Of a stretch of DNA of 64,000 nt, positions 56,111 to 63,298 are shown one piece after another (within the stretch, counting starts at the first letter, position 1; every line of letters begins with the position of its first letter). Source of the DNA: Bacteroidaceae bacterium (lineage in GTDB: Bacteria > Bacteroidota > Bacteroidia > Bacteroidales > Bacteroidaceae); NCBI GenBank assembly GCA_017646665.1, contig JAGCMB010000057.1, forward strand, positions 35,144 to 99,143, read 5' to 3'. The notes under the pieces were generated by a model, which saw only the letters and a program-made list of their open reading frames with translations, made no database searches and was not told the DNA's origin. Position numbers and translations under genes: made by a program.

Positions 56111-56143
56111 CGCGGGGCATGACCTTCGGCCGTGCAGCCCGCG
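56111..56143. repeat. GC-rich imperfect hairpin
   Basis: A 6-bp GC stem (56111-56116 / 56138-56143), a 2-nt bulge, then about five more pairs. It resembles a REP-type extragenic palindrome; composition differs sharply from the AT-rich flanks. Confidence 0.4.
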
Positions 56144-56148
56144 ACTAT

Positions 56149-56197
56149 TCGCTAAAAAGCTCACCGATAGCAAAAAGTTACTTTACAAGTACCTTTT
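56149..56197. repeat. 49-bp direct repeat, copy 2
   Basis: Second copy, offset 163 bp from the first, overlapping the final codons and stop of the calycin gene at 56178. Confidence 0.9.
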
Positions 56198-57143
56198 TGC
56201 CATTGACAATGTAGATGCCGGCTGTTGTGATAGCATCAACCTTGCGGCCTGTGAGGTCGTAGATTACCTTTGCACCGTTCTCAACAGTGATGTTCTCGAT
56301 GCTTGTTACTGCCTCCTCTTCGCCGAATACCACGTTGATAATCTGTCCCATCATCTCAATGTCAATAACGCAGTAAAGTCTTTCAGCATCCATCTTTCCT
56401 GTCAGGCTTACAGGGATAGCACCAAGGAATGGACCCATCCAATCCTCTTCGTTGCCCTCGTTGCCAGCTGCGATGATGATGTCCTGACTTGTCTGGAAAC
56501 TCTTGATTCCGTTCTCTTCTGTTGCTGTGATGCCGTCAAGAACGATGTTGCCGACCTGCATCATACCACCAAGTACAAAGTTGTTCAAAGCAAGCTTGTA
56601 AGTACCGTCAGTGTTCTGTTCAACAAAGATTGTTGTCTCCTGTGGGGCTGTACTCTCGCCATCGATGGTAACCACGAGGTTATCAGTGTATTCAACAACT
56701 GTGAGGCTTTTGCCGAATACAACATTGATAATCTGTCCCATCATCTCAATGTCAATAACGCAGTAAAGTCTTTCAGCATCCATCTCTCCTGTCAGGCTTA
56801 CAGGGATAGCACCAAGGAATGGACCCATCCAATCCTCCTCATTTCCCTCACCTGCTGTGATGGAGATCTCCTGACTTGTCTGGAAGCTCTTAATACCGTT
56901 GCTCTCTGTTGTAGTAATGTTGTCAAGAACAATGTTACCAACCTGAATATCTCCGAGTACAAAATTGTTCAAAGCTAATTTGTATGTACCATCAGCGTTC
57001 TGCTCAACAAAGATTGTTGTCTCCTGTGGGTCTGCGCTCTCGCCGTCAATTGTGACAATCAGGTTGTCTGTGTAAGTTGTTGTCTGTGCCATTGCAACCA
57101 CTGTTGCTACGGCAAATAAAAATGTGAGTAAAGTTTTCTTCAT
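56178..57143 (-). CDS. Secreted tandem calycin-like protein with T9SS C-terminal sorting tail
   Basis: A 321-aa protein with a Sec signal peptide (ends VVAMAQ) and two nearly identical units of about 130 residues, each with YTDNL.VTIDGES, QETTIFVEQN, GNIVLD, EEDWMGPFLGAIPVSLTGxM and ERLYCVIDIEMMGQIINVVF. These match the Bacteroidales calycin-like beta-barrel domain (PF13944). The last 40 residues (VIYDLTGRKV, AGIYIVNGKKVLVK) are a type A T9SS sorting signal, so the protein should be exported by the PorKLMN machine and anchored to A-LPS or released. Third gene of an operon with a PCMD lipoprotein and a barrel. Confidence 0.88.
   Translation of the reverse strand: MKKTLLTFLFAVATVVAMAQTTTYTDNLIVTIDGESADPQETTIFVEQNADGTYKLALNNFVLGDIQVGNIVLDNITTTESNGIKSFQTSQEISITAGEGNEEDWMGPFLGAIPVSLTGEMDAERLYCVIDIEMMGQIINVVFGKSLTVVEYTDNLVVTIDGESTAPQETTIFVEQNTDGTYKLALNNFVLGGMMQVGNIVLDGITATEENGIKSFQTSQDIIIAAGNEGNEEDWMGPFLGAIPVSLTGKMDAERLYCVIDIEMMGQIINVVFGEEEAVTSIENITVENGAKVIYDLTGRKVDAITTAGIYIVNGKKVLVK
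56322..56447. repeat. Intragenic repeat, C-terminal calycin unit
   Basis: About 126 bp that differ by eye at three positions from 56712-56837, 390 bp (130 codons) away. The rest of the two units is also similar but less so. Confidence 0.85.
56712..56837. repeat. Intragenic repeat, N-terminal calycin unit
   Basis: Partner of 56322-56447; marks a recent in-frame tandem duplication or ongoing gene conversion between the two calycin domains. Confidence 0.85.
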
Positions 57144-57157
57144 AGAATATTGTTATA

Positions 57158-57904
57158 TTAGAAATTACAAGTGAGGCCAAGTGTGCCGTATATTGGGTAC
57201 AATGCAAATGTTACACAATTGTAGTCACTTGGAAAAATTCCATTAAGTCCCCATTTGATGTCGGCGAAAATAGCCAAATGATTGCAAATCTGGTACTCTG
57301 CTCCAGCTTGCAGGCCCCAATTGAATTTGCGTAGGTCGTCACTGAAGTCGTATGCCGCCTTATCCAACTCAATCTTCTCGCCTGTTGGGTTGCCCTCGCG
57401 CAAATAGCCTTCATAAGCGTATCCTGTGAAATTGCCATTCAAAAGGAATGATGCGTATGCACCGGCCGATACGTTCCATCTGTCGTTGATTTGGTAAACA
57501 GCAAGCAGTGGAATTGTGAGGTAGATGTTTTTTACGGTTGTTTCAACCTTGCCTGTCCAGTTGCCGGCTACTATGCCATCGCCATTAACTACTTCCATAT
57601 AGTAGTTCTTTGTCTGTGCGTTGGTTGTCATACCTTTTGTTTCAACTCTTGCACCAAAACGCAAACCCCAGTGACCTTTGCCGAACAAGAACTGTACGCT
57701 CTCTTCGAAAGAGAGGTTTAGTCCGGGATTGAAACCCTCAATGCTACGTATTTCAACGGGCATTGGCATTGGTGCTGTACCGCCGATGTTATAACCTACG
57801 CTCAAACGTACGCTCCAATTCTTTCCTTCCTTAACATTCTCGTTTCCTGCTGTTGCAGTGAAAGCTATGATACTTGCAAAAAGTGCTATAAATATCTTTT
57901 TCAT
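57158..57904 (-). CDS. Outer-membrane beta-barrel protein
   Basis: A 248-aa protein with a signal peptide (MKKIFIALFASIIAFTATAG), a predicted extracellular loop-rich barrel and strands such as WSVRLSVGYNIGG, WGLRFGARVETKG, YLTIPLLAVYQINDRWNVSAGAY and a final LGLTCNF. It fits the porin-like PorT family of small barrels. It lies 28 nt after the PCMD lipoprotein gene and 14 nt before the calycin gene, so the three are probably made together; it could anchor or display its neighbours. Confidence 0.82.
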   Translation of the reverse strand: MKKIFIALFASIIAFTATAGNENVKEGKNWSVRLSVGYNIGGTAPMPMPVEIRSIEGFNPGLNLSFEESVQFLFGKGHWGLRFGARVETKGMTTNAQTKNYYMEVVNGDGIVAGNWTGKVETTVKNIYLTIPLLAVYQINDRWNVSAGAYASFLLNGNFTGYAYEGYLREGNPTGEKIELDKAAYDFSDDLRKFNWGLQAGAEYQICNHLAIFADIKWGLNGIFPSDYNCVTFALYPIYGTLGLTCNF

Positions 57905-57932
57905 AATATATTCTGTGTTTGTTGTTCAGTGC

Positions 57933-59072
57933 TTATTTGTTATCCCAATTGATTTTGAATTCGTCAATGTGCAGTGTGCTGCCTACTGCGCCTTCGAAAA
58001 CGTCTCCACCCTTGCTTGAGGTTGCAACAACTGTTATTGCATATTCGCCGTTTGCAAGTTTCTCGCTGTCGAAGACTTTACCATTGACCTCCTTATAAGG
58101 AATTTCGAATGCTGTCCACTCGCTCTCCTCACCTGGGTTCTCTAACTGTGCAACAAGAACGATGCGGTCGCTTGAGAGTACATTGCTACCGTCAAGTGTC
58201 ACAACGTTGTTGGGGTCAACCTCGTAAAGAACTGAATATATTGCACAAGTGTCACGACGGTCGGCAATCTCTTCCATTGCCTTGTTTGTGAACACTTCTC
58301 CGGCCTCGTATTTGTAGTATCCGGTTAATGATACAGGCTTGCTTGGCGCAATTGTGAGTCCGAAACGTGTTGCCTCAAGTGGCTTCTTTGTAGCATTTGC
58401 TGTAATGAATTCACCAATGAAGATGTTACCCGGCGCAATTGGCATCTTCATCATCTTGCCGAATGAACCTGTGCTGCGTGTTGTGAGCTTAACGCAGTTG
58501 CCCTTTACGCCATTTGTGTCAATTGATGTAGGGAAGTCCTCTGGAGTCTTGCCCAATCCCGACATATTAAAGCCTGCATTTGCAGTTGCCCACCAGTCGA
58601 GTCTTGTGCCGTTGGCGTCTTCTTCGTACCATACAGTGTATTTCTTGTCAGCAGCAAAGTGCTCGAAGCTGAATACAGCATCAGTGTCAATGACAGACTG
58701 TTTTGTAAATGAGATTGTATAAACCTTGCACCAATTACCATCCTCGGATGTTGTGTGATAGAGCATATAGATACCTCTTTCACCATTCTCATTTATGGTG
58801 CGGAGACTGCTGATTTGTGCACCCGGTGTCAATTCGAATTGAGGATCAAGTTCCTTTAAATCGCTGATACTTGTTTCTTCGTTAACGTAGAATCTTACCG
58901 CTGTGTTTGTTATTATGGGCTTACCCGATAAAATACCCTTGTTCTCTTCGAGCCAAGATGTTTTCACTGCGATAATGTCACATTCGGCATTTGGAGCCTC
59001 TTCTCTAATACAAGAAGTGAGGAGTGCCAATGTAATAAAAGATAAAAGTTTGAAAATGTTTTTCTTTGCCAT
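57933..59072 (-). CDS. PCMD-domain lipoprotein
   Basis: A 379-aa lipoprotein with lipobox LLTSC (Cys21). An N-terminal bacterial Ig-like/DUF4493-type strand region (about 30-130, with AVRFYVNEETSI and FELTPGAQIS) leads into the PCMD domain (PF13201, putative carbohydrate-metabolism domain, about 140-375), seen in GNCVKLTTRSTG, AGNIFIGEF and the final GSTLHIDEFKI. PCMD proteins sit at the Bacteroidales surface and have a galactose-binding-like fold. First gene of the PCMD-barrel-calycin operon. Substrate unknown. Confidence 0.87.
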   Translation of the reverse strand: MAKKNIFKLLSFITLALLTSCIREEAPNAECDIIAVKTSWLEENKGILSGKPIITNTAVRFYVNEETSISDLKELDPQFELTPGAQISSLRTINENGERGIYMLYHTTSEDGNWCKVYTISFTKQSVIDTDAVFSFEHFAADKKYTVWYEEDANGTRLDWWATANAGFNMSGLGKTPEDFPTSIDTNGVKGNCVKLTTRSTGSFGKMMKMPIAPGNIFIGEFITANATKKPLEATRFGLTIAPSKPVSLTGYYKYEAGEVFTNKAMEEIADRRDTCAIYSVLYEVDPNNVVTLDGSNVLSSDRIVLVAQLENPGEESEWTAFEIPYKEVNGKVFDSEKLANGEYAITVVATSSKGGDVFEGAVGSTLHIDEFKINWDNK

Positions 59073-59098
59073 AATAAATCAAAATAGTATTCAAGCCG

Positions 59099-59106
59099 CA
59101 AAGGTA
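59099..59106 (-). promoter_or_regulatory. -7 element of the PCMD-barrel-calycin operon
   Basis: TACCTTTG on the minus strand, a perfect TAnnTTTG 27 nt before the ATG. The -33 side is AT-rich without a clear TTTG. Confidence 0.45.
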
Positions 59107-59269
59107 ACAAAAAAAGGTTTAATATTTGGTTTTTTATTCTCATTTTTTGCTTTTTTGCTTCATTTATGGCATAGTTTGTGGCTTTTTGGCTATTTGTTGA
59201 TTTTATTTTCCAGCAAAAAGAATACAATTTGTCGTGAATGTTATTTTTGTAAAGGACAACATTTATGGA

Positions 59270-60508
59270 TTATAGACGGATACCTGCCGAAAACTCCAGA
59301 TATTCCGATTTTAGGCTGTGTGCTTTAACGGCAAAGCCAAGAAAAGTATTGCCGAATTTTGGGAAATAATACCTGAGTCCGGCCTTCTCGTAATGCCATC
59401 CGCGTTCACGGTCGCCCAACTTCTCGGCTTCTTCACCATTGACGCCTTTATGGCGGTAAGGGTATGCTCCAACAGAAACGTGGACAGCGAGATTATGCCA
59501 ATAGACTTCATGGGTAAGTGCTATACCTATTGATATCGGTGAATAACCGGGGCAATTGTTCACGGCCTCCTCGCCATATACAATCAAATCGCTCTCTCTT
59601 AACTCCTCCATATTTGAGGAGTAGTACATCTCGAGGCTTATGCCACTGGCATACCTCATTGAATATCGGTAAAGAAAGTCGGCACTCAAAGATAATTTGG
59701 GGTGAGCCTTCAGTTTTATGCTTTTCTTCTTGACGGGGTCACTCTCTGTTTCTATTTTTGAATTCCATTCGGCCATACAGGTGTGTACGCCACCGCCCAA
59801 TGCAATTATGTATTGCATTCCCTTTTTGTATTCGGCCTTCTTTTTGATGTTGTTGACATATTTGGTGTGGTCGTAGTCCGAGAGTCTGTAGCGGGCGAAG
59901 AATCCTACACCAATGGAGTTCAGTGCTTCATTGGGTAGTGCCAAGCGTCCGTTGGAGTAGTGGCGGAATCTTGTGTCAATACCAATTTCCCAACGTTTGC
60001 CTAGATGAACAGATGCAAAAGCTCCGGCTCCGACGTATGCCATTACTGGAGAACTGAGCCAGTTGTTTCCGGGGTTGTTCACTGGGTCATACTTGCCCGG
60101 ATTGTAGGTGAAACCAAAATCGAGCAAATATCCAAGTGAGAACCATTTCCTGCGCAGCAACGTACGCTCAAATGAACCGAATATTGTATAGAGATCGTTG
60201 AATTTCGTTTGGTCATAGAAACGGAAATTCCCGGTTCTTGCCAACGAAAAACCAAAATTGAATATGGGATATCCATAAGCTTGTGAATAGCAAGAACCGT
60301 CTTCGGGGTTTGTCTGTAATCCTATACTGGCCTCGTATACCATATAGCCATACGACTTCATATTAGGCCTTCTTCCCTCAATGTCATAGTTTCCACCTCC
60401 GTATGCACTGACGACAATGTCCGAAGTCTTGAATTTTTGTGCTTGGCAAATGCTGATTGAAAATATAAAAAGAATAAAAACAAAGATGTTTTTTGCCGTT
60501 TTGTTCAT
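59270..60508 (-). CDS. PagL-like lipid A deacylase / acyloxyacyl hydrolase family
   Basis: A 412-aa outer-membrane protein with a signal peptide ending CQAQ. The middle has the PagL (PF09411) active-site segment FRHYSNGRLALPNEALNSIG, with the catalytic-type His-Tyr-Ser triplet and the downstream Asn/Gly pattern. Barrel strands surround it, and a second half with more barrel-like strands (HPKLSLSADFLYRYS, RGWHYEKAGLRYYFP) makes it about twice the length of Pseudomonas PagL. Removal of a 3-linked acyl chain from lipid A is the inferred activity. Transcribed alone. Confidence 0.8.
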   Translation of the reverse strand: MNKTAKNIFVFILFIFSISICQAQKFKTSDIVVSAYGGGNYDIEGRRPNMKSYGYMVYEASIGLQTNPEDGSCYSQAYGYPIFNFGFSLARTGNFRFYDQTKFNDLYTIFGSFERTLLRRKWFSLGYLLDFGFTYNPGKYDPVNNPGNNWLSSPVMAYVGAGAFASVHLGKRWEIGIDTRFRHYSNGRLALPNEALNSIGVGFFARYRLSDYDHTKYVNNIKKKAEYKKGMQYIIALGGGVHTCMAEWNSKIETESDPVKKKSIKLKAHPKLSLSADFLYRYSMRYASGISLEMYYSSNMEELRESDLIVYGEEAVNNCPGYSPISIGIALTHEVYWHNLAVHVSVGAYPYRHKGVNGEEAEKLGDRERGWHYEKAGLRYYFPKFGNTFLGFAVKAHSLKSEYLEFSAGIRL

Positions 60509-60526
60509 TTGTGGTCAATTTTTCGG

Positions 60527-60534
60527 CAAAATTA
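60527..60534 (-). promoter_or_regulatory. -7 element of the PagL-like gene
   Basis: TAATTTTG on the minus strand, perfect TAnnTTTG, only 19 nt from the ATG, which would give a very short leader. Confidence 0.4.
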
Positions 60535-60727
60535 ACAATAAAAGTCAAAAATAAAAAAAGGCTTATTGTTGAGCCTTGTGTGGATTTTGTTTACATGACA
60601 ATACAGATGTAATGAAACTGGTGGCAATAGTTAAATACTCAAATGATAAAAGTTTCCACAGCAATTCTAACAAAAGTGTCGTCTGTTGTATAACAACATT
60701 TTTCTCTCAGTCTTTTTGTAAAGAGAA

Positions 60728-60760
60728 CAACCCCTATCAGAATATGCTCTGGCAGGGGTT
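60728..60760 (-). terminator. Terminator of the left effector-module transcript
   Basis: A 13-bp stem with one mismatch and one G-U pair (60729-60741 / 60748-60760), downstream of the gene that ends at 60793. A further 7-bp outer pairing (60724-60730 with 60763-60769) is possible. The stretch from 60509 to 60792 has no gene that I can support. Confidence 0.65.
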
Positions 60761-60792
60761 GCTTGTTCTAAAAGTGGGCTTTTGGGTCACTC

Positions 60793-61425
60793 TCATTTGC
60801 TGTTCATCATATTTTTGAAATCTTCCATAAAAAGTACTTTGTTATTAAAGTATTCAAATGCAATGGACATAGTTTTCATTAAACAGGGGTATTTCTCTTT
60901 ATTGATGTTGTAAAGGGCCTCGAACTCTTTTTCTTGACTTTGCCCATCTACGATATTCGACCAATAGAATTGCCAAAATTGCATCTGATGCCCTTTTTCT
61001 ATTTTTGACAGACAGTATAAGAATACATCATTTCTTTGTTGCATTGTGTAATGTAGCAATCCTTGCAGATGGTTTGGTGCATCGACGTCGAGCGAGGCTC
61101 CAACTGATAATGCTATTAACTTATTGCAGTATAGAGTGTCGTTTATTGCATAACATTCCGCGAGAGCCTTTATGTGCTGATATGCTTGACTATACAATGA
61201 CAAGTCGTATCCAACCTTGTCACTGTATCTGTATGTTGAGTTAAAATCGTCCCAATTATCAGGAAATGCCTTGAAAAAATCTAGTTGCAACTCCCTTGAT
61301 TGTGGATTTTTCAATAATTTTCTGTATGTTTTATTCAGTAGTGCAGTGTCAATAGGGAAATATTGTGCTGTAGCTGTTGAAAGTAGCGTCGCAAATAATA
61401 ATAGCGTAAGAAAAATACGTTTCAT
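60793..61425 (-). CDS. Secreted protein of unknown function in the effector-module region
   Basis: A 210-aa protein starting at the ATG at 61425 (the frame opens eight codons earlier), with a signal peptide (MKRIFLTLLLFATLLSTATA, then Q). The mature part is mostly helical, with a motif-like FPDNWDDFNSTYRY segment and many Tyr, Cys and Leu residues. I do not recognise a family. It follows the left lipoprotein gene by 54 nt without a terminator in between, so it probably belongs to the same transcript. No counterpart follows the right copy of the module. Confidence 0.7.
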   Translation of the reverse strand: MKRIFLTLLLFATLLSTATAQYFPIDTALLNKTYRKLLKNPQSRELQLDFFKAFPDNWDDFNSTYRYSDKVGYDLSLYSQAYQHIKALAECYAINDTLYCNKLIALSVGASLDVDAPNHLQGLLHYTMQQRNDVFLYCLSKIEKGHQMQFWQFYWSNIVDGQSQEKEFEALYNINKEKYPCLMKTMSIAFEYFNNKVLFMEDFKNMMNSK

Positions 61426-61479
61426 AAGATTAATTGTTTCTAAAAACAAGTTTATTTTGTGTTAAAATACGGCAAAATA

Positions 61480-61923
61480 CTATTCCTCATATATATGAAC
61501 ATATCTGTCTTTATCTAAAATGAATTTCTGTTTGAATGGAAATATATATCGATTTTCTGGTATTTCTGGTGGTGTAATTCTTATTTTATCTACTTCTACG
61601 ATGGAGTATGCTTTTACTCTATTATTACTTATAAAAAGTATTGTAGATAATGAATCGAACATCGTTTTTTTGTCGCATTTCCTTCTTAACCTATCCGACA
61701 TTTTCAAATTGACAAAATCTTCTCTTTCTGTATTGAAATATGGATAGACCAAAAAAATGGTGTCGTATTCTTCTTTGCAATAGTCTGCAAAAGAAAATGG
61801 TTCTCCAATTGCTTGCTTTTCAAGTTGTAGTTCAAGTTCCACTTCTCTTGGATGACAACCTATAAATAAAAACATACTAACGGTAAATACTGTAATCTTA
61901 TTTAAGAATTTTAAGCCTTCCAT
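61480..61923 (-). CDS. Immunity-like lipoprotein, left copy
   Basis: A 147-aa lipoprotein. The start at the ATG at 61923 lies inside the 3' end of the preceding gene (26-nt overlap) and gives a signal peptide with lipobox LFIGC. The mature domain shares long blocks with the protein at 62801-63298: EPFSF, YCKE.YD.IF, YFNTEREDF.NLKMS, LRRKCD..TMFDS.ST.LFI and a C-terminal YIFP..QKFI. I know no family for it. The overlap and order point to a partner of the upstream soluble protein; a periplasmic immunity protein is the simplest guess. Confidence 0.75.
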   Translation of the reverse strand: MEGLKFLNKITVFTVSMFLFIGCHPREVELELQLEKQAIGEPFSFADYCKEEYDTIFLVYPYFNTEREDFVNLKMSDRLRRKCDKKTMFDSLSTILFISNNRVKAYSIVEVDKIRITPPEIPENRYIFPFKQKFILDKDRYVHIYEE

Positions 61924-62392
61924 TGTTCGCTGCATTTATTACTTGATTTAAAAGTTCTTCTTCACTCCAATTGTTGATAATCGCTTGGTTGCCTAAATGG
62001 TATCCAATAGAGTTGTTGTACAAGTCCATTTGTTTCTCATTTATGTCGTTTTTAGGTTTGCTTTCGTGTGCATCACCGAATTCCTTTGCAATCGGGGATT
62101 TGTAACCCGCAGATACTTGGTTCAAAGCACACCAATAACAATGTCTGACTGCATCGCCGTAGCCATTAGCAGTACCACCTAATTCTCTTCCAATCTTTTT
62201 TGCTTTTTCTGCATTTGCATTGAACATATCTGCAATCAATGGATGTCTGATTACAAAACTCTTTTCATCTTTTGAAAGTGTGTTATAAGTGTCATAGGGC
62301 CCATTATTCTTTTGTTTTATTTCTCCTTCCTGTCCATCTTCAAATGCTGTTGCAATTTCAAAAATGCTTGGTCTGTTCAAATAGTTAGCCAT
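61898..62392 (-). CDS. RHxxW/GDAHE-motif protein (DUF6973-like), left copy
   Basis: A 164-aa soluble protein without signal peptide or TM helix. A variable N-terminus (1-30) precedes a conserved part: helical KAKKIGREL (64-71), then NGYGDAVRHCYWCALNQ (Arg83, His84, Trp87), EFGDAHE (Asp107, His109, Glu110), MDLYNNSIGYHLG (Asp123, Asn126, Asn127) and a helical end WSEEELLNQVINAANNG. The His/Asp/Glu/Asn pattern looks enzymatic and recalls DUF6973 domains, which occur in putative secreted bacterial proteins; this is from memory and needs a profile search. It has its own promoter and overlaps the lipoprotein gene by 26 nt. A close paralogue lies at 63273. Confidence 0.75.
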   Translation of the reverse strand: MANYLNRPSIFEIATAFEDGQEGEIKQKNNGPYDTYNTLSKDEKSFVIRHPLIADMFNANAEKAKKIGRELGGTANGYGDAVRHCYWCALNQVSAGYKSPIAKEFGDAHESKPKNDINEKQMDLYNNSIGYHLGNQAIINNWSEEELLNQVINAANNGRLKILK

Positions 62393-62477
62393 ACAAATAA
62401 AATTTTAGTTAATAATACCGCAAAATTACTGCATAGCTTCTCCGACAAGGTTGCTGATTTGTTTCTTATTATTACCC

Positions 62478-62508
62478 CAAATATACAACCTCATAAATCG
62501 GTTGTCAA
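62478..62508 (-). promoter_or_regulatory. Promoter of the left effector module
   Basis: On the minus strand, TTG (62506-62508), 20 nt, TATATTTG (62478-62485). Sequence around both elements is shared with the right-module promoter at 63862. Confidence 0.7.
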
Positions 62509-62577
62509 TATTTTATCGGCTAAAAAATGTTCAATTTTGTTTACTTTAACAAGTAGATGTTTTTTTGCAAAAGTGGC

Positions 62578-62610
62578 TTGGGTAGTTTTTGGGCAGTATT
62601 TGGGCAAAAA
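62578..62610. repeat. Three tandem 11-bp direct repeats
   Basis: Units begin TTGGG at 62578, 62589 and 62600; the first seven positions agree except one base. They abut the hairpin at 62610. Such iterated sites can bind a protein (recombinase arm, operator), but no partner gene is seen. Confidence 0.55.
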
Positions 62611-62640
62611 ATGACCGACTGGGCTACCCAATCGGTCATT
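62610..62640 (-). terminator. Terminator of the right effector module
   Basis: Stem of 9 bp, one mismatch, then 4 bp (62610-62623 / 62627-62640) with a 3-nt loop. On the minus strand a T-run follows, so it would end the transcript of the right module (last stop at 62801). Confidence 0.65.
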
Positions 62641-62800
62641 GTAAATCGTTGATATTTAGGTGTTAAACCTTTTTCAACCCATTAATACTCCTCTTCGTCA
62701 AAGAATTATATTTGTCTTTTAACGTCTTGGTAATCAATATTGTTGTTTCGCTATATTGTAATTGAGAGATACAAATTTGACTTTAAAAGGCGATGAAAGA

Positions 62801-63298
62801 CTATTCGTTGTAAATATGTATTTTTCTCTCATTGTCCATTATAAACTTTTGGTCAATTGGGAAAATATAATGTTTCTCTACTTCCCTTGAGTCAAAATCA
62901 GCATCAACGCATTGTATTTCGCTGTAAGCCTCTACTTTACCGTTTTTTATAAAGAGTAAAGTGGAAAATGAATCAAACATCGTATTATTGTCACACTTTC
63001 TTCTTAATATATTTGACATTTTCAGGTTTAGAAAATCTTCTCTTTCTGTGTTGAAATAAGAATATACTATGAATATGCTATCGTAGTCTTCTTTGCAGTA
63101 GCCCGAAAATGAAAATGGCTCTTCAATATTTTGATTATCAAATGATAAACTAATTCTTGGCTCACGCGGGTTTAATAATCCTGCCATATCTAAAGCAAAG
63201 TAAAAATTGCTTTTCGCATTCTCGCTACAACTTGTAAACAAGATGGTGATAATAAGTGTGAAGACAAATGTTTTAAAGCCCAATTTGTAGTTTTCCAT
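62801..63298 (-). CDS. Immunity-like lipoprotein, right copy
   Basis: A 165-aa lipoprotein starting at the ATG at 63298, inside the end of the preceding gene (26-nt overlap, as in the left copy). Signal peptide with lipobox ILFTSC. It has about 20 extra residues after the lipobox compared with the left copy (FALDMAGLLNPREP), then the same conserved blocks: EPFSFSGYCKEDYDSIF, YFNTEREDFLNLKMS, LRRKCD, TMFDS and YIFPIDQKFI. Family unknown. The N-terminal region differs most, which would fit a membrane tether, while the core is kept. Confidence 0.75.
   Translation of the reverse strand: MENYKLGFKTFVFTLIITILFTSCSENAKSNFYFALDMAGLLNPREPRISLSFDNQNIEEPFSFSGYCKEDYDSIFIVYSYFNTEREDFLNLKMSNILRRKCDNNTMFDSFSTLLFIKNGKVEAYSEIQCVDADFDSREVEKHYIFPIDQKFIMDNERKIHIYNE

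Larger units (their letters stand above)
55775..56177. other. 403-bp repeat-rich intergenic region between porP and the calycin gene
   Basis: No gene is supported here. The left part is AT-rich upstream sequence of porP. From 55931 on it holds three stem-loops (55931-55966, 56041-56070, 56111-56143), two copies of an 11-bp element (55961-55971, 56071-56081) and the first copy of a 49-bp direct repeat. A stretch near 56105-56145 is much richer in GC than the surroundings. Confidence 0.7.
62509..62800. other. Spacer between the two module copies
   Basis: Together with the promoter and leader of the left module this is a 408-nt gene-free stretch (62393-62800). It holds three 11-bp direct repeats (62578-62610) directly beside a hairpin (62610-62640). 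I see nothing else recognisable between 62641 and 62800. Confidence 0.6.

Noticed and set aside
55902..56978. A 358-codon open frame on the plus strand opposite the calycin gene
   Set aside because: It mirrors the duplicated calycin units on the other strand, is Cys/Ser/Val rich without a domain, and crosses terminators; the minus-strand gene has a signal peptide, a known domain and a sorting tail.
60576..60818. An 80-codon plus-strand frame downstream of the secreted protein gene
   Set aside because: It runs through a terminator hairpin and into the opposing gene, has no recognisable domain or promoter.
62578..62610. The 11-bp direct repeats as a mini CRISPR array
   Set aside because: Units are contiguous without spacers, too short, and no cas gene is present.
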